In this document: piece after piece, positions 1 to 5,322 of the stretch
Layout of the letters: the number at the start of each line of letters is the position of its first letter
Numbering within the stretch: position 1 is the stretch's first letter
Origin: Bdellovibrionaceae bacterium UBA2466
GTDB lineage: Bacteria; Bdellovibrionota; FAC87; UBA2466
Assembly: GCA_002342225.1 (NCBI GenBank)
Contig: DDPO01000165.1
Span: 1-5,322, forward strand
Reading direction: 5' to 3'
DNA: 5,322 nt
Notes under the pieces: model-generated
The model's input: only the letters and a program-made list of their open reading frames with translations
Database searches by the model: none
Told to the model about the DNA's origin: nothing
Program-made: the position numbers and the translations under genes

Positions 1-3000
1 AGACGAGCTTAAAGCAGTTTTTAGGAATTCAACCCCCTCTCTGACCGACCATGAGGCACTTCAGTTTTTGGTAGAAGCAAATAAAGAATTGATCACTAAG
101 AGGCGAGCACAGGGCCTCCTGATAATCCTTGATGAGCTAGGCAAGTTTCTTGAATTCGCAGCTTTCCACCCTGATCGCCAAGACATTTTTTTGCTTCAGC
201 GTTTAGCCGAACTTTCAACGCGAAGCGGAAAAGAGCCCATTTTCACGGTCGGACTCCTTCATCAAGGATTCAACGCTTACGCCGGGCAACTTTCACAAGC
301 AGCCCAACGGGAATGGGAAAAGGTCGCAGGGCGATTTGATGAAATTCTTTTTGATCAGCCATTGGATCAAGTTACCCAGCTGATTTCTGCTGCTCTAAAT
401 GTCTCGCAAAAGTTAATCCCACGGGGTATCGACTCACGTTCTACTCAAGCCATGCGGGCAGCAATCTCCCTAGGATGCTATGGAGCCGCTCCAGCTAAAA
501 CATCTTTGGCCGATGCAGCCTCCGGGCTCTACCCCCTTCATCCAACCCTTGTCCCAGTTTTGGTGAAACTTTTTAGCCGTTTTGGTCAAAACGAGCGCTC
601 ACTTTTCAGTTTCTTGCTTTCCACCGAGCCATATGGGCTGCAGAGCTTTGCACAAGCCAATGCCGGCCCAAAGAATTTCTACTACATTCATAACCTTTTT
701 GACTACGCTTCGACCAATTTTGGTCACCGATTAAGCATCCAAAGTTATAGAAATCATTGGAATCACATTGATTCTTTGGTTCGGAGCTTCCCGTCCGAAA
801 ACGAAGTAGAGATTGCTATTCTTAAAACAGTAGGACTTTTAAACCTGTTAAATTCCCCTGAACTGGTTCCCACCGACGATCTGCTTGTATTAGCACTTGG
901 TGGACAAGGCGACGAGACAGAGAGGCAAGTTCGATCTGCAATTCAAAGGCTTAGCAAAGAGAAGCACGTACTGTACTCACGCGGACGGGCAGGCGGCTAC
1001 TGCCTCTGGTCACATTCAAGCGTTAACCTAGAAAATGCCTATGAAGCAGCCACTCGAGCGATTGGACAGCCACAGCGAGTAGCATCTCAAGTCATTGAAC
1101 TCCTCGATGCAAGGCCTATTGTCGCTCGCCGTCATTATATTCAGACAGGAAATCTACGTCATTTTAATGTTAGTTATTGTAGCCTAATCGATTTACAAAA
1201 AACTGTCGAGACCCCAACAGAAAAAGCAGATGGTCATATTATCATTCCACTTTGCGAATCACAGGAAGAGGTCAATTTAGCTTCTGCATTCGCCACAAAG
1301 AAACACCGTCCAGAAGTCTTAATCGGGATAACTGATCCGTTGGCATCTCTAGCGGGATTATTGCTCGAAGTGCAAAGGTGGACCTGGGTCGAAAAGAATA
1401 CCCTAGAGTTAAAAGATGATCGATACGCAGCTGAAGAAGTTGCCCGACAACTATCCTCAGCAAGGCAAACACTAGATAAACGTGTGCAGCACTATGTAAG
1501 TCTTAATCAATCAAAGAACTCGGCCGGAACCCAGATAAAATGGTTTTCACAAGGAAAAAGAATCAACATTAGTTCCGCAAAAGAATTTATTTCTCACCTA
1601 TCAGACCTGTGCGATGAGCTCTATGACCAATCACCTAAGATTCACAATGAATTAATTAATCGTAGAAGCATTAGTACGGCCGCTGCTTCAGCAAGACTGC
1701 GTTTGATCGAAAGAATGTTTTCCAGTAGTGACGAAGCGTTTCTTGGCATGGACCCAGATAAAAAGCCTCCCGAAATGTCCATGTATCTTTCTTTAATGCG
1801 CCAAGCTCAGCTTCATGTTTCTTTTAATGGATGCTGGAAAATTCAAGAACCTTCAGTGGAAAATGACCCAGCAAGGCTCCGACCCACCTTAGCTCGATTT
1901 CGAGAGATTCTTGAATCTAGACCAGATCAACGCATACCTATTCAGACTCTTTTTGATGAGCTGAAAAGGCCGCCTTTTGGAGCTAGAGATGGGGTCTTGC
2001 CAGTCTTATTGGTTTTAATGCTTCTTGAGTACCAACACGAACTTGCGCTTTACGAAAATGGCACCTTTGTCAGCACGGTGGCTAGCGAAGAAATCCTCCG
2101 TCTCACCAAAGCCCCTGACCTTTTCGAGCTACAACTTTGTCGCGTTCAGGGTGTCCGCCGCGATTTATTTGAGAAAATGTCCGAAATGTTGGGAGTTAAA
2201 CATGGCCCCAAGCGAGCAGATATTCTCTCAGTTGTAAGACCCCTCTGTATTTTTGTTGCGGAACTTCCCGAATACGCGCGTCTTACTCACAGCATTGCAA
2301 AAAATACAAAAGCTGTACGTGATGCTCTTTTGTCGGCCAGAGAACCAGCCACTCTGCTTTTCCAATCTCTACCAAAGGCTATTGGAGTAAAACCTTTTAA
2401 CACGGGAGAAACTGGACGTACTAGTGGCGCCAGGATTCAGGAATATATTAATGATCTAAAGGAGGCACTCGATGAACTCAAATTGTCTCTTCCCCAGCTT
2501 AAAGATCGTATTAGAAATCAAATAATTACTATTTTCGAATTACCTAAAACGAGCTCTGAGTCTTACCGGAATAACTTAAGCACACGGGCACATGGTATCG
2601 TCGTTCATGTTACCGATGTTGAGTTAAAAGCCTTTTGTCTTCGCCTTATGGACAGCTCCCTGGCGGAACCAGAGTGGCTTGAGTCGCTCGGAAGTCTGCT
2701 TGCTACAACACCTCCTTCTCGGTGGAAGGATTCCGATGAAAATATTTTCAATGAAAGACTTACACTTATTGTTCGCAAGTTCAGGAGAGTGGAGAGCCTC
2801 GCATTTAATTCCCCTAAGACCAATCAACAGTTGGCCACTTTTCGCGTAGAGTTAACGACAAAAGGAGGAAAAGAGAAGCAAGGAGTACTCCACTTGACCA
2901 GTGATGAGTCCAAAACCGCAGATATTTTGGAACAAGATCTCTTAGCCATGCTCAAGAAATACGAAAAGAGTGTAGCCCTTGAGGCACTGTCAAGAAACCT

Positions 3001-3031
3001 TTGGAAATTCCTCGGTGATACCCATGACTGA
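1..3031 (+). CDS. Large BrxC/PglY-like P-loop ATPase, 5' partial
   Basis: The reading frame is open from base 2 to the TGA at 3029-3031, giving about 1009 residues. The true start lies left of the window; the in-frame TTG at 68 is only an internal leucine codon. The clearest motif is a Walker B strand, LLIILDELGKF (about bases 116-148), with catalytic Asp and Glu codons at 131-136. A sensor-1-like strand, FTVGLLHQGF, follows near 242-271, then EWEKVAGRF near 311-337. From memory, BREX BrxC proteins share the DE(V/L)G(Q/K)F and K(I/V)xGRF pattern, so I place it in that broad class. No Walker A is visible and it should lie upstream. A possible winged-helix segment lies near 860-1020. A charged helical stretch that may form a coiled coil lies near 1400-1500, and a mixed alpha/beta C-terminal part ends the protein. 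No nuclease or methylase motif was recognised. It is probably a cytoplasmic motor or scaffold ATPase. Alternatives are another defence-associated AAA/STAND-like ATPase. The gene is certain, the ATPase class likely, and the role inferred. Confidence 0.72.
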   Translation, partial: DELKAVFRNSTPSLTDHEALQFLVEANKELITKRRAQGLLIILDELGKFLEFAAFHPDRQDIFLLQRLAELSTRSGKEPIFTVGLLHQGFNAYAGQLSQAAQREWEKVAGRFDEILFDQPLDQVTQLISAALNVSQKLIPRGIDSRSTQAMRAAISLGCYGAAPAKTSLADAASGLYPLHPTLVPVLVKLFSRFGQNERSLFSFLLSTEPYGLQSFAQANAGPKNFYYIHNLFDYASTNFGHRLSIQSYRNHWNHIDSLVRSFPSENEVEIAILKTVGLLNLLNSPELVPTDDLLVLALGGQGDETERQVRSAIQRLSKEKHVLYSRGRAGGYCLWSHSSVNLENAYEAATRAIGQPQRVASQVIELLDARPIVARRHYIQTGNLRHFNVSYCSLIDLQKTVETPTEKADGHIIIPLCESQEEVNLASAFATKKHRPEVLIGITDPLASLAGLLLEVQRWTWVEKNTLELKDDRYAAEEVARQLSSARQTLDKRVQHYVSLNQSKNSAGTQIKWFSQGKRINISSAKEFISHLSDLCDELYDQSPKIHNELINRRSISTAAASARLRLIERMFSSSDEAFLGMDPDKKPPEMSMYLSLMRQAQLHVSFNGCWKIQEPSVENDPARLRPTLARFREILESRPDQRIPIQTLFDELKRPPFGARDGVLPVLLVLMLLEYQHELALYENGTFVSTVASEEILRLTKAPDLFELQLCRVQGVRRDLFEKMSEMLGVKHGPKRADILSVVRPLCIFVAELPEYARLTHSIAKNTKAVRDALLSAREPATLLFQSLPKAIGVKPFNTGETGRTSGARIQEYINDLKEALDELKLSLPQLKDRIRNQIITIFELPKTSSESYRNNLSTRAHGIVVHVTDVELKAFCLRLMDSSLAEPEWLESLGSLLATTPPSRWKDSDENIFNERLTLIVRKFRRVESLAFNSPKTNQQLATFRVELTTKGGKEKQGVLHLTSDESKTADILEQDLLAMLKKYEKSVALEALSRNLWKFLGDTHD
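3014..3019 (+). promoter_or_regulatory. Weak Shine-Dalgarno-like site and start/stop overlap before the PP-loop gene
   Basis: GGTGAT lies 4 bases before ATG 3024 and matches the 3' part of the AAGGAGGTGATC anti-16S complement. It sits inside the ATPase gene. The start and the ATPase stop interlock as ATGACTGA (3024-3031). The site is short and the spacing tight, so translation probably relies partly on ribosomes finishing the ATPase. This supports ATG 3024 as the start but does not prove it. Confidence 0.4.
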
Positions 3032-3854
3032 ACCCGTGGAAAACATGCCGGTGCGTCATATTTTATGTCTCTCGGGAGGGAAAGATAGCACCGCACTTGC
3101 AATACATCTTCGTCGGACACGTCCGCACCTTAACCTTGAATATGTATTTACGGATACCCTTAAAGAGCTCCAGGAGACCTACGATTACTTAAATCGCCTT
3201 GAGGCCTTGCTAAACATAAAGATTGTTCGTTTAAATGCTAAAGCTGGATTTGATCACTGGTTGACTGTTTTTGGTGGTCTCCTTCCTTCACCTCAGATGC
3301 GTTGGTGCACTAAAATGCTTAAATTAAAGCCGTTTGAGGATTATATAGGCGACCAAAAGGTCATAAGCTATGTGGGTATTCGGGCTGATGAAAACCGCAC
3401 CGGTTATATTAGCACCAAACCAAACATTACCCCTACCTTCCCGTTTAAAGAAGATGGCATTGATTACGCAGGGGTAATGAAAATTCTAAATGAAAGCGGC
3501 CTTGGTCTTCCTCCCTACTTGAAATGGGGCAGATCTCACTCTGGCTGCTTTTTCTGTTTTTTTCAACAGCCTATGGAGTGGGTACGCCTACTTGAAAACC
3601 ACCCCGAACAATTTGAGGAAGCCATGAAATACGAAAAAGTAAGTAGCGAGCCAGGAAAGACCTTTACCTGGATTCAAGGGATGCCTCTTTCAGAGTTACG
3701 CAAGCCTGAAACGATTGCTGGAATTAAAAAGAGATACGAAGAGCGGCGACTGCGCCTAAAGAAACAGAGAGGCAACAAATCGCTAGCGGAAACTTTAGGT
3801 GGCCTCGAAAGTGAAGAGGAAACTTCAAGAGCTTGCCTAATCTGCCAGCTGTGA
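3024..3854 (+). CDS. PAPS reductase-family PP-loop protein (DndC/BrxP-like class)
   Basis: This complete gene encodes 276 residues from ATG 3024. The PP-loop SGGKDS (residues 17-22, bases 3072-3089) binds the nucleotide phosphates in adenylating and PAPS-reductase-type enzymes. Further family marks are VFTDTLKE (41-48), RWCTKMLKLKPF (93-104) and VGIRADENR (117-125). Cys95, the GCFFC pair Cys175/Cys178, and a C-terminal CLIC pair Cys271/Cys274 could ligate an Fe-S cluster or carry sulfur. Residues 235-250 are a very basic helix that might contact nucleic acid. No cysteine-biosynthesis gene is nearby, so sulfate assimilation is unlikely. Neighbouring an ATPase and a helicase, it more probably serves DNA modification or defence, as DndC and the type 4 BREX protein do. 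GCFFCFFQ differs from the GCWxC motif I remember in DndC, so I do not call it DndC. ATG 3024 was chosen because it overlaps the upstream stop and has GGTGAT before it. ATG 3045 and TTG 2979 are alternatives; ATG 3045 still keeps the whole PP-loop. Family is confident, substrate unknown. Confidence 0.88.
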   Translation: MTEPVENMPVRHILCLSGGKDSTALAIHLRRTRPHLNLEYVFTDTLKELQETYDYLNRLEALLNIKIVRLNAKAGFDHWLTVFGGLLPSPQMRWCTKMLKLKPFEDYIGDQKVISYVGIRADENRTGYISTKPNITPTFPFKEDGIDYAGVMKILNESGLGLPPYLKWGRSHSGCFFCFFQQPMEWVRLLENHPEQFEEAMKYEKVSSEPGKTFTWIQGMPLSELRKPETIAGIKKRYEERRLRLKKQRGNKSLAETLGGLESEEETSRACLICQL

Positions 3855-3860
3855 TTCAAG
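3851..3860 (+). promoter_or_regulatory. Junction and weak ribosome-binding region before the helicase
   Basis: Only GTGATT followed by CAAG separates the end of the PP-loop gene from GTG 3861, and no strong AGGAGG is present. The PP-loop stop TGA (3852-3854) lies within this stretch and is in the same frame as the helicase. The helicase is therefore probably translated by coupling or reinitiation. No promoter or terminator is visible between the genes. Confidence 0.35.
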
Positions 3861-5322
3861 GTGAAGCTTATAGGACATATCAGACGTTTTGGACTTCCGA
3901 CACTTAGGAACTTGGTTGGGGAAACACTATTAAAAGCAGTCGAGGGCTGTGCCCCATCTGAACAAGAGTCCCAGCTAGCTGAGATTTTGCATTTACGCTT
4001 CGGCTATAACATTCTTGAGGTCAAGGAGATCAGGAAAGCGCTCATTGATAGCCTTTCAGAGCCCGAAGGAAAAGAGTTGGCAAGATTGGCAGGGGTTTCA
4101 GCCCCCACTCATATTCAAAGATCCCAGTTGTTAACAAAACATTTTAAGTCATACAATTTACAGAAGTCTGAACAGCTAGTTTCCTTTTTTGATCTTCCAC
4201 AGACGTACATTTATTGCGTTAAGCCTGATGAAAGAGAGGCAATAGAGGTTTTAAGTATTCAAGGTGATGAGGAAGTGCGGTTGAAGCCGTATCTACACCC
4301 ATATCAAAAAGTATTAAAAGACGACATTTCGAAGCGGCTCAAGGCAGGCTCTGTCCGGTTTATGATTCAGATGCCGACAGGGGCCGGCAAGACCTATACA
4401 GCGCTGGAAGTAATCGTTGATTCCATGCGATCACCAGGTTCAACCTCGTTTGTGGTTTGGATAGTTGATAGCAATGAATTGGCCGAGCAGGCCTTAGAGT
4501 CATTTAAGGCTCTTTGGAAAATGAAAGGCGATAGGCCGCTTGCCATTGGCCGTTTATTCAACAAGTTTTGCCCTTCTTTTTCGGAATGTAGAAACGGCGG
4601 TGTTGTCTTTTCTTCATTTGACAAAGTTAATTCAATATTAACAGACGCCACCCATCCCGACAGAGTTAAGCTTAGGAACCTATTAGACAGGACTCACCTT
4701 TTGATAGTTGACGAGGCGCATGCATCCATTGCACGAACATATCGACTCTGTATAGAAGCGTTCTCAGATAACTCATCAGTTCAGGTAATCGGGCTGACAG
4801 CAACACCAGGAAGGCCTTCCCCAGAAGAATCCGCAGAACTTTCTCAGGTTTTTTCAAATAATTTAATAGGACTTAAGGATTTAGATGGCCATTTAATTGA
4901 AGACCCGATCCACTACTTGCAACACAATAAATATCTAGCTACGTTAGAGTGCGAGCTTTTAGAGACCGGTATTTCTGTTATAGATTCTGATGAACATTCA
5001 ATTTGCCGTCAATTAGCACTGAATAGCAATCGTAACAGCAAGATTGTAGATCAAATTCAGATTGCTCATCAGTCCCAAGAATCCACGGCTGTTTTTGGGT
5101 GCACATTAGATCATGTATTTGCCTTAAAAGTGATGTGCTCAAAAAGGCTTATTCCGTGCGAAATAATTGTTGGCGAGACTCCGCAGAATGAACGCCTTGA
5201 AATATTGCGTCGTTTTAAGGACAGGCAGTTCTTTATTTTGCTTAATTTGGATATTCTTTCTACTGGCATTGATATCCCCAAATTACAAAAACTTATCTTA
5301 ACAAGGCCAATTGGATCACCGA
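3861..5322 (+). CDS. SF2 DEAD/DEAH-type helicase, 3' partial
   Basis: The frame is open from GTG 3861 to the window end, giving 487 residues with no stop. The helicase core begins near residue 145 with LHPYQK, a Q-motif-like segment. Motif I is MPTGAGKT (171-178, bases 4371-4394), followed by VVWIVDSNELAEQA (about 198-211). Motif II is VDEAH (283-287; the DEAH codons are 4710-4721) and motif III is TATPGR (313-318, from 4797). The second RecA-like domain shows VFGCTLDHVFAL (411-422) and motif V ILSTGIDIP (465-473). The sequence ends just before the expected motif VI arginine region, so the protein continues rightwards. The motif set resembles the ATP-driven helicase or translocase subunits of restriction systems (Res/HsdR/SSL2 type). 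Residues 1-145 are mostly helical by appearance and match no domain I recognise. GTG 3861 is the first start codon after the in-frame TGA at 3852-3854, and it lies 6 bp past the previous gene. It is probably cotranscribed with the two genes upstream. Helicase identity is near certain; its system is inferred. Confidence 0.9.
   Translation, partial: MKLIGHIRRFGLPTLRNLVGETLLKAVEGCAPSEQESQLAEILHLRFGYNILEVKEIRKALIDSLSEPEGKELARLAGVSAPTHIQRSQLLTKHFKSYNLQKSEQLVSFFDLPQTYIYCVKPDEREAIEVLSIQGDEEVRLKPYLHPYQKVLKDDISKRLKAGSVRFMIQMPTGAGKTYTALEVIVDSMRSPGSTSFVVWIVDSNELAEQALESFKALWKMKGDRPLAIGRLFNKFCPSFSECRNGGVVFSSFDKVNSILTDATHPDRVKLRNLLDRTHLLIVDEAHASIARTYRLCIEAFSDNSSVQVIGLTATPGRPSPEESAELSQVFSNNLIGLKDLDGHLIEDPIHYLQHNKYLATLECELLETGISVIDSDEHSICRQLALNSNRNSKIVDQIQIAHQSQESTAVFGCTLDHVFALKVMCSKRLIPCEIIVGETPQNERLEILRRFKDRQFFILLNLDILSTGIDIPKLQKLILTRPIGSP

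Noticed and set aside
68..70. TTG as the start of the large ATPase
   Set aside because: The frame stays open to base 2 and the Walker B lies only about 20 codons later. A P-loop ATPase needs a Walker A upstream, so this is an internal leucine codon.
1964..1978. Inverted repeat AAAAGGC-C-GCCTTTT, a possible operator or terminator
   Set aside because: The one-base centre cannot form a normal hairpin loop, it lies deep inside the ATPase gene with no T-tract, and it is explained by coding for Lys-Arg-Pro-Pro-Phe.
2458..2525. Strong AAAGGAGG six bases before ATG 2472, a possible internal small gene
   Set aside because: The ATG is out of frame with the ATPase and opens only 17 codons before TAA at 2523-2525. 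The AAAGGAGG is explained by Lys-Glu codons of the ATPase.
2824..3120. Minus-strand open frame of 98 codons across the ATPase/PP-loop junction, plus other short minus-strand frames at 1272-1472, 2605-2827, 3674-3859, 4394-4651 and 4672-4857
   Set aside because: All lie opposite well-supported genes, show no recognisable motif and look like shadows of the + strand coding sequence.
3549..3565. T-rich run in the PP-loop gene that might be a phase-variation or frameshift site
   Set aside because: The run encodes the Phe residues of the expected GCFFCFFQ motif and the frame continues intact to the C-terminus, so no slippage needs to be invoked.
3024..3854. Sulfate-assimilation CysH (PAPS reductase) as the function of the PP-loop gene
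   Set aside because: No other cysteine-biosynthesis gene is nearby, the neighbours are an ATPase and a helicase, and the GCFFC and terminal CLIC pairs are not what I expect of a plain CysH.
3851..3907. GTG at 3851 as an alternative helicase start
   Set aside because: It is in a different frame and reaches a TAG at 3905-3907 after 18 codons. The helicase frame begins at GTG 3861.

Overview
The window holds three co-directional genes on the + strand, packed with almost no intergenic DNA. They are a large P-loop ATPase cut by the left edge, a complete small PP-loop protein of the PAPS reductase (phosphoadenosine phosphosulfate reductase) family, and a superfamily 2 DEAD/DEAH-type helicase cut by the right edge. 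The first two overlap by 8 bp. The second and third are separated by 6 bp. No tRNA, rRNA, CRISPR array, insertion sequence, terminator or obvious promoter is visible, and no stretch over 300 bases lacks a gene.

The tight packing, non-ATG starts and lack of introns point to a prokaryote, most likely a bacterium, with intermediate G+C (judged by eye, not computed). Nothing identifies a genus. There is no housekeeping gene to anchor the locus, and the content is typical of an accessory or defence island.

Layout: bases 1-3031 encode about 1009 visible residues of the ATPase. Its Walker B and following elements resemble the BrxC/PglY type of ATPase from BREX phage-defence systems as I remember it. 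Its Walker A must lie left of the window. Bases 3024-3854 encode a 276-residue PP-loop nucleotide-binding protein with SGGKDS and cysteine motifs that could hold an Fe-S cluster. This broad class includes DndC of DNA phosphorothioation and the PAPS-reductase-like protein of type 4 BREX. Bases 3861-5322 encode 487 residues of a restriction-type helicase with motifs I, II, III and V and an unassigned N-terminal region of about 145 residues. It stops just before motif VI.

As an inference, the three proteins form one operon-encoded nucleic-acid modification or defence system. The PP-loop enzyme would handle nucleotide activation or sulfur chemistry, the large ATPase would act as the control or assembly motor, and the helicase would act on DNA. 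The combination does not match canonical Dnd (no DndD or DndE seen) or canonical BREX (no PglX, PglZ or BrxL seen). The window is too short to exclude those partners outside it.
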